45,052 nt of DNA from an uncultured Prevotellaceae bacterium (GCA_900316975.1 ONFA01000016.1:1-45052); one strand, 5' to 3'; counted from the first letter of the stretch, positions 1 to 8,510 are shown. Numbers and translations: made by a program. Notes: generated by a model from the sequence alone, not told the origin.

Positions 1-215
1 TCGGATGTTCCAAACGCTTCATTTTCAACAACGAATAAAACGAATCATTCTAATTTACCATGCGGCGAGAAGATGTATTTCCCTAATGCCGCAAGCGGCA
101 ACGAATGGAATCGAATGGCTACACTCAGCATTCGTTTTTATTCGTTGCACCTTAGGTGCATTGTGCATTGTATAAATTCGTCATATTCGAAATATTCGTT
201 GTTGAAGAAAGCATC
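1..215. repeat. Imperfect palindromic intergenic element
   Basis: The two ends are inverted copies: the left edge reads TCGGATG, then CTTC and CAACAACGAATA, and the complement of 187-215 reads TTCGGATGCTTTC then TTCAACAACGAATA. Inside are two small perfect hairpins, GCCGCAAGCGGC at 88-99 and TGCACCTTAGGTGCA at 146-160. Each is followed, in opposite orientations, by CAACGAAT, a few bases and CGAATG. The motif ACGAAT occurs repeatedly. No reading frame here looks real. The left end may continue beyond the window, so the true boundary is unknown. A MITE-like or REP-like repeat is the best description. Confidence 0.55.
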
Positions 216-222
216 CGAAACT

Positions 223-669
223 TCACTGAATTAATTTTTTGAGTGCAATTGCGGTTTTGTCGCCTTCGGCAACATCTTCTTCCAGTTTCTCCTTGGCCTT
301 GTCGTTCTTCACGGCCTTGAGTATCCATGCCTTTGCCTTGGCGGTGTCTTTGGCAACTCCCTTACCTTTCATGTAGCACTTCGCCAATTGGTATTGAGAC
401 TTGCCATGCCCTTGCTGGGCACCTTTCAGATACCACTGATAGGCTTTCTGATTATCTTCGGTCACCCCATATCCCTTGTCGTAGCAGCGCCCGAGACGGT
501 ACTGCGCCTTCTTGTGACCTTTCTGTGCTGCGGGCGTCAGTTTCTTTACCGCTTCAGTGTATTTCTTCTCGTCGTAGAGTTTTTTGCCAGCCTCGTAGAG
601 TGCGTCGGCGCTTTGTGCTCTTGCGATGATACTAAGCAAGAACAGGAAGATGGTGATAAAACTTTTCAT
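223..669 (-). CDS. Secreted Sel1-repeat (TPR-like) protein
   Basis: A 148-residue protein with an N-terminal signal peptide (MKSFITIFLFLLSIIARAQ, cleavage expected after AQ). It then has a helical pair (ALYEAGKKLYDEKKYTEAVK) and two Sel1-like repeats with the typical A.Y.LG.CY..G.GV.....A..W...A pattern around residues 55-125. Sel1 repeats form solenoids that bind partner proteins, usually in the periplasm or envelope; no enzymatic residues are visible. The frame could open at 702, but that ATG lies inside the -7 box at 699-707, so the ATG at 669 is chosen. It is divergent from carB. The partner is unknown. Confidence 0.8.
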   Translation of the reverse strand: MKSFITIFLFLLSIIARAQSADALYEAGKKLYDEKKYTEAVKKLTPAAQKGHKKAQYRLGRCYDKGYGVTEDNQKAYQWYLKGAQQGHGKSQYQLAKCYMKGKGVAKDTAKAKAWILKAVKNDKAKEKLEEDVAEGDKTAIALKKLIQ

Positions 670-698
670 GATGGTGTCATTATTATTAAAACAATGGT

Positions 699-707
699 GC
701 AAAGTTA
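699..707 (-). promoter_or_regulatory. -7 box (TAACTTTGC) for Sel1 gene
   Basis: Reads TAACTTTGC on the minus strand, matching the Bacteroidota TAnnTTTG box, 30 bases before the ATG at 669. TTTG copies at 726-729 and 730-733 are candidate -33 elements. Confidence 0.65.
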
Positions 708-732
708 CAGATTTTTATAAATTATCAAACAA

Positions 733-753
733 ATTGTCAATAGTAAATAGTCA
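733..753. repeat. Heptad tract upstream of carB promoter
   Basis: Three contiguous 7-bp units (ATTGTCA, ATAGTAA, ATAGTCA) lie 17 bases before the carB -7 box. Related ATTTAC/GTAAATAG-type units occur between operon genes elsewhere in the window. Confidence 0.45.
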
Positions 754-770
754 AAATCGCTTTTTTTTAC

Positions 771-779
771 TACCTTTGC
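771..779 (+). promoter_or_regulatory. -7 box (TACCTTTGC) for carB
   Basis: Exact match to the Bacteroidota TAnnTTTG box, 43 bases before the carB ATG. No clear TTTG -33 element; the upstream stretch is a T-run. Confidence 0.7.
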
Positions 780-822
780 ACCCGAAATTGGAAAATCATA
801 TATAAATAAGGTTCATTTTAGC

Positions 823-3800
823 ATGAAGAAACAGTTGAAGAAGGTGCTTGTCTTGGGTTCTGGTGCCCTGAAGATTGGACAGGCAGGTGAGTTCGACTAT
901 TCGGGTAGTCAGGCTCTGAAGGCTCTTCGGGAAGAGGGCATCCGCTCGGTGCTCGTCAATCCGAACGTGGCAACTATTCAAACGAGTGAAGGTATTGCGG
1001 ATAAGGTTTATTTCCTGCCCGTCAATACCTTTTTTGTGACCGAAATCATCAAGAAGGAGCGTCCCGACGGCATCCTGCTGGCATTCGGCGGTCAGACAGC
1101 CCTGAACTGCGGCACCGAGCTGTTCCAGAAGGGCATCCTGAAGGAGTATGGCGTGGAGGTGCTGGGCACCAGTGTGGAGGCTATCATGAACACCGAGGAC
1201 CGTGACCTCTTCGTGAAGGAGATGGGCAAGGCCAACCTGAAGGTGCCTGTGAGCCATGCTTGCGAAACGATGGACGAGGCTATCGCTACCGCCCGCAAGA
1301 TTGGCTACCCCATCATGATTCGTTCGGCATACGCGCTGGGCGGTCTCGGTTCTGGCGTGTGTCCTGACGAGGCTACCTTTAAGGAAATTGCAGAGTCAGC
1401 CTTCACTTTCGCTCCCCAAGTGCTGGTAGAGGAAAGCCTCAAGGGTTGGAAAGAGATAGAGTTTGAGGTCATTCGCGATGCCAACGACCATTGCTTCACG
1501 GTGGCTTCGATGGAGAACTTCGACCCACTGGGCATCCACACGGGCGAGTCTATCGTGGTGGCTCCTACCTGTTCCCTCTCCGACGAGCAGGTGAAGATGT
1601 TGCAAGACCTCGCTGTGAAGTGTGTGCGCCACCTCAACATTGTGGGTGAGTGTAACATCCAGTATGCCTTCAATGCAGAGACCAACGATTACCGCATCAT
1701 CGAAATCAATGCCCGTCTCTCTCGTTCTTCGGCTTTGGCATCGAAGGCTACAGGCTATCCGCTTGCTTTCGTTGCTGCTAAGATTGCATTGGGCTACACC
1801 CTCGACCAGATTGGTGAGATGGGTACAACGAACTCGGCATACGTGGCTCCTTCACTCGACTACCTCATCTGCAAGATTCCTCGTTGGGACTTGACCAAGT
1901 TTGTGGGTGTGAGCCGCAAGATTGGTTCCAGCATGAAGTCGGTGGGTGAAATCATGTCCATCGGTCGCACCTTCGAAGAACTCATCCAGAAGGGACTCCG
2001 CATGATTGGTCAGGGCATGCACGGTTTTGTGGGCAACGACCACACCAAGTTCGACAACCTTGACGACGAACTGGCGAACCCGACTGATCTCCGCATCTTT
2101 GCCATTGCTCAGGCTCTGGAGGAAGGCTACACCATCGACCGCATCTACGAACTTACCAAGATTGACCCTTGGTTCATCGAAAAACTCAAGAATATCGTTG
2201 ACTACAAACATAAGTTGGAAGGCTACAACGCCATCGAGGACATCCCTGCCGATGTGCTCCGTCAGGCTAAAATATACGGTTTCTCCGACTTCCAGATTGC
2301 CCGCTTCGTCCTCAAAGATGCTGCTGGCAACATGGAGAAGGAAAACCTCGCCGTTCGTGCTTACCGCAAGAAACTCGGCATCCTGCCAGCCGTGAAGCGC
2401 ATCCCAACAGTGGCAAGCGAACACCCTGACCTGACCAACTACCTCTACATGACTTATGCCGTGGAGGGCTATGATGTCAACTACTATGCGCATGAGAAGT
2501 CTGTCGTGGTGCTCGGTTCGGGCGCTTACCGCATCGGTTCCTCCGTCGAGTTCGACTGGTGTTCGGTCAATGCCATCACCACCGCCCGCAAGCTCGGCTA
2601 CAAGAGCATCATGATTAACTACAACCCTGAGACTGTATCGACCGACTACGATATGTGCGACCGCCTCTACTTCGATGAACTCTCCTTCGAGCGTGTGCTT
2701 GACGTGATTGACCTCGAAAATCCTCGCGGCGTCATTGTTTCCGTGGGTGGTCAGATTCCTAATAACTTGGCGATGAAACTCTATCGCCAGAGTGTGCCTA
2801 TCCTTGGCACCTCGCCCATCAGCATCGACCGTGCCGAGAACCGTAACAAGTTCTCAGCCATGCTCGATCAACTCGGCATCGACCAGCCTGAATGGAGCGC
2901 ACTGACGAGCATGGATGACGTGAAGGCATTTGTGGAACGTGTGGGCTTCCCCGTGCTCGTGCGTCCTTCTTACGTGCTTTCTGGTGCAGCCATGAACGTC
3001 TGCTACGATTACGAAGAACTGGAACGTTTCCTCCAGATGGCCAGCGAGGTCAGCAAGGAATATCCTGTGGTCATCTCGCAGTTCATGCAGGAAACTAACG
3101 AAGTCGAGTTCGATGCTGTGGCACAGAACGGCGAAGTGGTCGAATACGCCATCTCCGAGCACGTCGAGTTTGCCGGCGTACACTCAGGCGACGCCACGAT
3201 GGTGTTCCCTGCTCAGCAAATCAGTTTCGCCACCATTCGTCAGATTAAGAAGATCAGCCGTGCCATTGCCAAGGAACTCAACATCTCTGGTCCTTTCAAC
3301 ATCCAGTATCTGGCAAAGGGTCGCGATGTGAAGGTCATCGAGTGCAACCTCCGTGCCTCACGTTCTTTCCCATTTGTCAGCAAGGTGCTCAAGTGCAACT
3401 TCATCGATACAGCCACACGCATTATGCTCGATGCACCTTTCACCACTCCCAACAAGAGCGAGTTCGACATCGACCGCATGGGTGTGAAAGCCAGCCAGTT
3501 CTCTTTTGCCCGTCTGCAAAATGCCGACCCTGTCTTGGGCGTCGATATGAGCAGTACAGGTGAGGTGGGCTGTATGGGCGACACCTACGAAGAAGCCCTG
3601 CTCAACTCCATGATTGCCACAGGCTACAAGATTCCTTCCAAGGACAAGGCGATTATGATTTCGTCGGGCGGCACGAAGGAGAAGGTGGCGATGCTCGATG
3701 CAGCCCGTGCACTTGTGAAGAACGGCTACACCATCTGCGCCAGCGAAGGCACTGCCAAGTTCCTCAACGACAACAACGTGAAGGCAACTGCTGTGGCATG

Positions 3801-4056
3801 GCCTGACGAAGAAGGCAGTGACAAGCCCAACGTGATGAAGATGATTGCTGACCATAAGTTTGACCTTATCGTCAACATTCCGAAGAATCACTCAAAGCGT
3901 GAACTCACCAACGGTTACCGCATTCGTCGTGGTGCCATTGACCATAACATTCCACTCATCACCAATGCCCGTCTTGCTTCTGCCTTTATCGAAGCCTTCT
4001 GCCAGTTGGGCATGCAAGACCTGCAAATCAAGTCTTGGCAGGAGTATGACGCTTAG
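823..4056 (+). CDS. carB: Carbamoyl-phosphate synthase large subunit
   Basis: This 1077-residue protein makes carbamoyl phosphate from bicarbonate, ATP and glutamine-derived ammonia, feeding pyrimidine and arginine synthesis in the cytoplasm. The length matches the family (about 1070). Two homologous halves are visible: an N-terminal GSGALKIGQAGEFDYSGSQA motif and its second-half counterpart GSGAYRIGSSVEFDWC near residue 565, each followed by an ATP-grasp domain (ATP-grasp motifs IEINARLSRSSALASKATGY and VIECNLRASRSFPFVSKV). A C-terminal MGS-like allosteric domain starts near residue 940 (ISSGGTKEKVAMLDAARAL). The small glutaminase subunit gene carA is not in the window, so it lies elsewhere. 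A terminator hairpin follows directly. Confidence 0.97.
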   Translation: MKKQLKKVLVLGSGALKIGQAGEFDYSGSQALKALREEGIRSVLVNPNVATIQTSEGIADKVYFLPVNTFFVTEIIKKERPDGILLAFGGQTALNCGTELFQKGILKEYGVEVLGTSVEAIMNTEDRDLFVKEMGKANLKVPVSHACETMDEAIATARKIGYPIMIRSAYALGGLGSGVCPDEATFKEIAESAFTFAPQVLVEESLKGWKEIEFEVIRDANDHCFTVASMENFDPLGIHTGESIVVAPTCSLSDEQVKMLQDLAVKCVRHLNIVGECNIQYAFNAETNDYRIIEINARLSRSSALASKATGYPLAFVAAKIALGYTLDQIGEMGTTNSAYVAPSLDYLICKIPRWDLTKFVGVSRKIGSSMKSVGEIMSIGRTFEELIQKGLRMIGQGMHGFVGNDHTKFDNLDDELANPTDLRIFAIAQALEEGYTIDRIYELTKIDPWFIEKLKNIVDYKHKLEGYNAIEDIPADVLRQAKIYGFSDFQIARFVLKDAAGNMEKENLAVRAYRKKLGILPAVKRIPTVASEHPDLTNYLYMTYAVEGYDVNYYAHEKSVVVLGSGAYRIGSSVEFDWCSVNAITTARKLGYKSIMINYNPETVSTDYDMCDRLYFDELSFERVLDVIDLENPRGVIVSVGGQIPNNLAMKLYRQSVPILGTSPISIDRAENRNKFSAMLDQLGIDQPEWSALTSMDDVKAFVERVGFPVLVRPSYVLSGAAMNVCYDYEELERFLQMASEVSKEYPVVISQFMQETNEVEFDAVAQNGEVVEYAISEHVEFAGVHSGDATMVFPAQQISFATIRQIKKISRAIAKELNISGPFNIQYLAKGRDVKVIECNLRASRSFPFVSKVLKCNFIDTATRIMLDAPFTTPNKSEFDIDRMGVKASQFSFARLQNADPVLGVDMSSTGEVGCMGDTYEEALLNSMIATGYKIPSKDKAIMISSGGTKEKVAMLDAARALVKNGYTICASEGTAKFLNDNNVKATAVAWPDEEGSDKPNVMKMIADHKFDLIVNIPKNHSKRELTNGYRIRRGAIDHNIPLITNARLASAFIEAFCQLGMQDLQIKSWQEYDA

Positions 4057-4057
4057 A

Positions 4058-4080
4058 GAAAAAGACTGAGTGTCTTTTTC
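4058..4080 (+). terminator. Terminator after carB
   Basis: A 9-bp perfect stem GAAAAAGAC / GTCTTTTTC with a 5-base loop begins two bases after the carB stop; the T5 run is in the 3' arm. Confidence 0.6.
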
Positions 4081-4182
4081 GAATAAGCGGGGGATGGTAG
4101 TAGCGTTCTGGGAGGCAAGGAACGTGGCCGAAGCGGAACGCGAACGGACATCGGTGTCGCGGAGAGAAAGATTGAATACTAA

Positions 4183-4219
4183 AAGAAAGTCATTCGGAGA
4201 GATCCGGATGGCTTTCTTT
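4183..4219 (-). terminator. Possible terminator at end of 4190-5452 gene
   Basis: An inverted repeat (AAGAAAG.CAT.CGGA with TCCG.ATG.CTTTCTT, two or three mismatches, loop GAGA) overlaps the last codons of the minus-strand gene. In minus orientation it ends in a T-rich tail. It could act on both strands. The ~100 bases between it and the carB terminator hold nothing I recognise. Confidence 0.4.
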
Positions 4220-5452
4220 GTATGCTTTCATCAGTGCTTCCCGTTCAGCGTCATCCGCACCCAATTTTTCAATGATTTTCTTGGCACGTTTATAACTCCG
4301 AATCTTTTTTCGGTTGATGAGGGACGAGAGGATTCCTTTCAGGTTCACATCGTTTGCCCATGCCTTCTGTACTGCATCATGAGGGTTATATTCCTCTTTG
4401 CCGAATCTTTGGTAGAACTTTTCCCAATTGAATCCTATCACCTGCACCTCCTTCAATTTGACACTGCCATCATTCACGGGTTGTTGGGTATGCCGGCGTT
4501 GCAGTGCCACTTCCATGAAGAGGGAGGCGTGACCGTTTTGAGTGATGGCAAGGTCTTTCGCAACAAAAGCAGAGTCCATGCGGAGTGAATCTGCATTTGT
4601 CATGCCGACATACAGATATTGGTCATAATTTAGCACTTGTGCGTGTTCGTAACTCTGTATGAAGGCAGGGAAGAACTTCGATGCGAAAACCGTACTGTCA
4701 TTCGTTGGCATGCCACGCATAAATCTATAGTTACGGAAGTCTTGAATTGCCTCCATCTCCCTGTCTTGTTGGGGAGTGCTTTGCCACCCTGCCTCGTGTT
4801 GGTTTGCATAAGCCGTCAGTTCCGAAGCCTTGTATGGTTCATACTCGAAAATCCAGAGTCCGAACTGCATTTGCACATTGCATCGTGCCAGATTCCTTTC
4901 TTCGACAGAGAAGCCATATCGGTCAGCCATATGTTCCACACTATCCAATGCAACCGCCATTTTTCGTGTCACCTTGTTAACGAAATCCGGGAAGAGGGTC
5001 TGCTGCTTGTCCTCCATGAAATCCTCTTGTGTGTAAAATGTACGGTTGGACACATCATGCAGGAGCAGGTTAGTGTATTTCATGGGCTTTCCGTCCTTTC
5101 GTCTATACGATACTCCCTTTCCATTCTTTCCCACTTGGATGATGATGCTGTCACCTGGTTCCACATAGAATGGTATTTTCTGATTTCCACTTGGGATAAT
5201 CTCAGCATACAAAGGATGGTACAACTCGAAATCCAGAACCTCCGTGTCACCCCCTATAAACTCTGATTTCACCTTCCTTTCTTCTTTCGTGTAAAGGTCG
5301 GTCAACCAGAAGTACATCAATCTGCTTGCCCCATACCCATGCCTTATCTCAATGTGTACAGGCTGGGCTTGCGGCAATGGAGTAGCCCCCAAAGTCGCCA
5401 TGTGCAACAGACAAATGACCGTAAATGGAAAATGTGAATGAAAGACCTTCAT
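4190..5452 (-). CDS. Secreted protein, TlpA N-domain-like, no thioredoxin fold
   Basis: A 420-residue exported protein with a signal peptide (MKVFHSHFPFTVICLLHMA, then LGA). The segment PFYVEPGDSIIIQVGKNGKG around residues 94-113 resembles the beta-rich N-terminal module (DUF4369/DUF5106-like) that precedes the thioredoxin domain in many Bacteroidota TlpA-type proteins. The usual C-terminal CxxC thioredoxin domain is absent; the rest is mostly helical and ends in a charged segment (KKIRSYKRAKKIIEKLG). Function is unknown. The frame opens as early as 5482, but a -7 box at 5479-5487 overlaps that codon, so the start is 5452 (or 5464). It is monocistronic as far as can be seen. Confidence 0.7.
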   Translation of the reverse strand: MKVFHSHFPFTVICLLHMATLGATPLPQAQPVHIEIRHGYGASRLMYFWLTDLYTKEERKVKSEFIGGDTEVLDFELYHPLYAEIIPSGNQKIPFYVEPGDSIIIQVGKNGKGVSYRRKDGKPMKYTNLLLHDVSNRTFYTQEDFMEDKQQTLFPDFVNKVTRKMAVALDSVEHMADRYGFSVEERNLARCNVQMQFGLWIFEYEPYKASELTAYANQHEAGWQSTPQQDREMEAIQDFRNYRFMRGMPTNDSTVFASKFFPAFIQSYEHAQVLNYDQYLYVGMTNADSLRMDSAFVAKDLAITQNGHASLFMEVALQRRHTQQPVNDGSVKLKEVQVIGFNWEKFYQRFGKEEYNPHDAVQKAWANDVNLKGILSSLINRKKIRSYKRAKKIIEKLGADDAEREALMKAYKESHPDLSE

Positions 5453-5478
5453 TGTGGCAGACATTGAAAAAAGATGCC

Positions 5479-5487
5479 ACAAAGGTA
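5479..5487 (-). promoter_or_regulatory. -7 box (TACCTTTGT) for 4190-5452 gene
   Basis: Reads TACCTTTGT on the minus strand, 27 bases before the chosen ATG at 5452. It excludes the longer start at 5482. Confidence 0.6.
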
Positions 5488-5619
5488 GTCAAACCCAGCA
5501 TTTGCCGCAACTATTTTATTTTTATTTGACAATTGCACCCACCCTTTTAACTTGATTTCAATCTTCCACCCTTTGTCCCACATGAATGGAAGATTTTCTT
5601 GCAGCAAATAAATCCTCCC

Positions 5620-6432
5620 CTAATTGCTTTTTGCCAGATAGGCTTTGGCAGTGCCGAATTTGAGATAAAAGTCAATGCGGACAGGCATGTGACGAGAGTC
5701 ATCGGTAACGTAGAAGCGGAGGAGTTCTTTGTCCTTCTTTTTCTCTTCGTAGTCAAGGAGGGAGAAAACAAGGCAGTGGTAGGTCTTTTTGTCGTTGGCT
5801 TTCCAATCTTTCTTTCCACGATAGACAAGGGTCTGGGTCTCCACCTTCTTGCCAGTCGCCATGGGGAAAAAGACCCTCTCACCAACCTTTCCCCGTAATG
5901 GGGAGGGAGACCCAGATGCATTCTTTCCTGTGGCGGCGATGCTCCAGTTGCGGGCAAGGGAGAGGATGGAGAGCATGTCGTAGTTGCAGTCAGAGGACTC
6001 ATGATGATGTTCTGACCACTCGCCATCTCGGTTGAGGAAGTGCTGCTTGACATGGCTCTTTCCTTTGGGGTAGGTGTACCACACTTCATCAACGGTGTAG
6101 TGCTTGCCTTCAAGTGAGCCTTTGCGGAAGTAGAGGGGCACGAGTTGGGGGGTGATGTAGGAGATGAGGGTGTCGCGCATGGTGAAGACTGCGTCGCACC
6201 GTTTGTTGCTGGTGAAGAGCAGGTCGTTGCGTAAGGCAGGCTGTCCTTTGTAGGTGGCTGACTTCATGGTGTAGTGTGCGGCACCGCATTTTACCCAAAT
6301 GAACTTCCAATTAAAATAGAGGTCGTAGGTAAGGTTCTCGCCTGCCTTGAAAGCAGTGTTCTCGGTGGGACACTGTGCGTAGGAGGTGAGAAATGAGAAT
6401 AAGAAAACTAAAAATAGGAGTATCGTCTTCAT
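5620..6432 (-). CDS. DUF3108 secreted protein with in-frame palindromic insert
   Basis: A 270-residue exported protein: signal peptide MKTILLFLVFLFSFLTSYAQ, then the DUF3108 pattern seen in Bacteroidota (FKAGENLTYDLYFNWKFIWV, later HVKQHFLNRDGEW and DSRHMPVRIDFYLKFG near the C terminus). DUF3108 proteins are predicted envelope beta-rich proteins without a defined role. Residues about 172-186 (SPSPLRGKVGE) are encoded by a short palindromic repeat (CCCCATTACGGGG on the minus strand), which looks like an inserted mobile palindrome that kept the frame. It follows the small membrane protein by one base and is the last gene of the S41 protease operon, suggesting a shared envelope function. Confidence 0.8.
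   Translation of the reverse strand: MKTILLFLVFLFSFLTSYAQCPTENTAFKAGENLTYDLYFNWKFIWVKCGAAHYTMKSATYKGQPALRNDLLFTSNKRCDAVFTMRDTLISYITPQLVPLYFRKGSLEGKHYTVDEVWYTYPKGKSHVKQHFLNRDGEWSEHHHESSDCNYDMLSILSLARNWSIAATGKNASGSPSPLRGKVGERVFFPMATGKKVETQTLVYRGKKDWKANDKKTYHCLVFSLLDYEEKKKDKELLRFYVTDDSRHMPVRIDFYLKFGTAKAYLAKSN
5880..5914. repeat. Palindromic repeat inside DUF3108 gene
   Basis: Contains TTTCCCCGTAATGGGGA (stem CCCC/GGGG) with flanks CTCACCAACC and GGGAGA, the SPLRGKVGE-encoding type of dispersed bacterial palindrome. It lies within the coding frame of the DUF3108 gene. Confidence 0.55.
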
Positions 6433-6433
6433 C

Positions 6434-6643
6434 TTAGTTTTCTTTCAGCAGTGTTGAATCATTAACTAAGAGGATGAGGCTGTCGGATGTATTTGTTTGA
6501 GGCATTTCCTTTTGTTGTCCTCCGAGGGTAGGGGAGTTATATGCCAGATAGAGGAATGCAAACACGCATCCCAGTACGAGAATGCCGAGCAGGAGCGTGC
6601 CGAACATCATGTAACGGTTCAGTCGTGTGGCTTTGTTTCTCAT
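6434..6643 (-). CDS. Small single-pass membrane protein
   Basis: A 69-residue protein: a basic N terminus (MRNKATRLNRYMM), one hydrophobic helix (FGTLLLGILVLGCVFAFLYLAY, residues about 14-35) and a polar tail rich in Ser/Asn/Thr. The topology is probably N-in with a periplasmic tail. Its ATG overlaps the stop of the S41 protease gene (ATGA at 6640-6643), and its stop is one base from the DUF3108 start. This tight coupling is the main reason to accept so small a gene. I do not recognise a family. It could be an assembly or regulatory partner of the protease or the DUF3108 protein. Confidence 0.7.
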   Translation of the reverse strand: MRNKATRLNRYMMFGTLLLGILVLGCVFAFLYLAYNSPTLGGQQKEMPQTNTSDSLILLVNDSTLLKEN

Positions 6644-8364
6644 TTATTCAGTATTTTTTTGTATTCGCTTTCATCGTGGAGCACTCGCAGGGCAGCCTTG
6701 ATGTCTTCATCGTCTCTGATGGCATCTTCCACTTTGCCCGCCTGATAGTGATAGCGTTTGATGACTTCCTGCGACATGAGTCGGCAGATGTCCTCTTTGC
6801 GGCGATCCATCTCGCGGTCAAGGTTATGGGCAAACTTCTTCTCCAGTGCCTCAAACTCTTCCTTGGCATCCTCATAATAACCTTCGAGTTTGGCAATCTT
6901 TTTCAGTTCCTCCAGACGTTTCTCGCTGGTGCGGTCATATTTGAAGTTGCTGTCTTTCACCATCTGCTTGAAGTCTGCATAGTCTTTGTCGGTGATGGTC
7001 AGGTCTTTCACTGCTGAAATGCTGGGATGGCTCTGGAAATACTTCGTTCCCCAATCGGTCAGTGCATCGTCGTTGTAGAGGCTGACTAACAGGGTGGATT
7101 GGGTCGCCAGTGTACTTAGAGCCTCCATGGTGGGTCCTACGGCGAGGGGGTAATAGACTACTGGTGAGATGCTGTCGTGCTTTACCGTCACATCGGGCTT
7201 GATGCCACTGCCTTCGGTCACTTCGCGTCCACCTGCCGTATGGAAGATGGTCTTCGTGTTGTCAGTCTTCTCAGGGCGTTTACCCGTGGCACGATAGGTT
7301 TCAGCATCTTGACGGAGTTTCTTGTAATCGATTTTTTGGATGCATCGTCCCGAAGGGATGTAATATTTGGCGGTAGTCAGTTTCAGGCTGCCATTGTAGG
7401 GTAGTTCATGTGAACTCTGTACCAATCCTTTTCCGAATGTCTCAGTGCCCACCACCACAGCGCGGTCGAGGTCTTGAAGTGCTCCAGAAACGATTTCGGA
7501 TGCGCTCGCCGTACTACCATCGACCAGAATGGCAAGTGGAATCTCAAGGTCAAGTGGGTCGTTATGGGTTGTGTAGGAGTAGTTGGCAGCCACCATCTTG
7601 CCTTTGGTTTCCACAATTTTCAGGTTCTTGGGAGTGAAGAGGTTAACCATGTCGATGGCTTCATTCAGCAATCCTCCGCCATTGTTGCGCAAGTCGAGAA
7701 TGATGCTCTTGGCACCCTTTTCTTTCAGGTTGATAACCGATTTTCTCACCTCTTTAGCACATCCCTCGGTGAACTCCGTCAGACTGATATAGCCTGCATC
7801 ACCGATGAGCCCTATGTATGGAACTGCTGTTTTCTTGATGCTGCGCCGTGTCACCTTGTAATCGCGTGTCTTTTTCTCGCCAGGGCGTTGTATTCTCAGC
7901 ATGAATGTCGTGCCAGGTTCTCCGCGCAGCATCTCGCTTACCTCTGAGGTGTTTTTACCTTTCAAGTCAGTGTCGTCGATTTTCAACAGCACATCGCCCA
8001 CTTGCAACCCCACTTCAGCAGCGGGCATGTCGGGATAAGGCTCGGAGATGATGACGGTAGAGTCTTTCCGCATGTGGATGATGGAGCCGATGCCACCATA
8101 CTTGCCTGTTGTCATCATCTTCAGTTCGTCCATGCCTTCCTCGGGATAATAGACGGTGTAGGGATCCAGTTCCTCCAGCATGGCATCAATGCCCACCCTG
8201 ATGACTTTGTCAGCCTCTAATGAATCTACATAGAAGATATCGAGTTGACGGTAAATGCTGTTGAAGGTGTCGAGGTTCTTTGCCACAGAAAAGTTGTGCT
8301 CCGTTTGGGCAAAGGAGGTTAAAACAGATAAACTAAAAACTAAAAGTGATAGAAACTTTTTCAT
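6640..8364 (-). CDS. C-terminal-processing peptidase, S41 family (PDZ)
   Basis: A 574-residue exported serine protease of the CtpA/Prc family, cutting periplasmic proteins near their C termini. Order: signal peptide (ends in SVLTSFAQ, residue 20), helical N-domain, PDZ domain around 85-170 with the carboxylate-binding GKYGGIG loop, S41 core with LDLRNNGGG (224-231), catalytic Ser287 in GSTASASE, and the general base Lys312 in TFGKGLVQ. A long charged helical tail after about 420 is typical of Bacteroidota members. The frame can open at 8388, but this falls in the -7 box at 8385-8393, so MKKFLSLL at 8364 is the start. It is the first gene of a three-gene operon; the substrate is unknown. Confidence 0.93.
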   Translation of the reverse strand: MKKFLSLLVFSLSVLTSFAQTEHNFSVAKNLDTFNSIYRQLDIFYVDSLEADKVIRVGIDAMLEELDPYTVYYPEEGMDELKMMTTGKYGGIGSIIHMRKDSTVIISEPYPDMPAAEVGLQVGDVLLKIDDTDLKGKNTSEVSEMLRGEPGTTFMLRIQRPGEKKTRDYKVTRRSIKKTAVPYIGLIGDAGYISLTEFTEGCAKEVRKSVINLKEKGAKSIILDLRNNGGGLLNEAIDMVNLFTPKNLKIVETKGKMVAANYSYTTHNDPLDLEIPLAILVDGSTASASEIVSGALQDLDRAVVVGTETFGKGLVQSSHELPYNGSLKLTTAKYYIPSGRCIQKIDYKKLRQDAETYRATGKRPEKTDNTKTIFHTAGGREVTEGSGIKPDVTVKHDSISPVVYYPLAVGPTMEALSTLATQSTLLVSLYNDDALTDWGTKYFQSHPSISAVKDLTITDKDYADFKQMVKDSNFKYDRTSEKRLEELKKIAKLEGYYEDAKEEFEALEKKFAHNLDREMDRRKEDICRLMSQEVIKRYHYQAGKVEDAIRDDEDIKAALRVLHDESEYKKILNK

Positions 8365-8384
8365 GTTGAAATGTTTATTTGTGT

Positions 8385-8393
8385 GCAAAGGTA
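8385..8393 (-). promoter_or_regulatory. -7 box (TACCTTTGC) for S41 operon
   Basis: Reads TACCTTTGC on the minus strand, 21 bases before the ATG at 8364. A heptad tract begins six bases upstream of it (8399). Confidence 0.7.
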
Positions 8394-8398
8394 GTGAA

Positions 8399-8433
8399 GA
8401 ATTAGGAATTAGGAATTAGGAATTAGGAATTAT
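8399..8433. repeat. Heptad tract GAATTAG x5
   Basis: Four exact GAATTAG units plus GAATTAT. Read toward the S41 gene it is (CTAATTC)n, that is (ATTCCTA)n, directly upstream of the -7 box. The 3' neighbour is a second heptad tract facing xerD. Confidence 0.9.
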
Positions 8434-8470
8434 TTGCAATTCAGAGAGTTTTTTCGTCGAAAAAGTAACA

Positions 8471-8505
8471 ATTCCTCATTCCTCATTCCTCATTCCTCAT
8501 TGATT
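8471..8505. repeat. Heptad tract ATTCCTC x4
   Basis: Four exact ATTCCTC units and a degenerate ATTGATT end five bases before the xerD -7 box. It is the same unit type and orientation relative to its promoter as the S41 tract, differing in the last base (A/C). Confidence 0.9.
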
Positions 8506-8510
8506 TTTCC

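Noticed and set aside
4070..4588. 172-codon plus-strand frame after carB
   Set aside because: Mostly antisense to the secreted protein gene at 4190-5452, starting inside the carB terminator.
8399..8505. CRISPR-like or phage attachment array at the back-to-back repeats
   Set aside because: Units are 7 bp with no spacers, no cas genes and no integrase of phage type; the adjacent recombinase is a housekeeping XerD.
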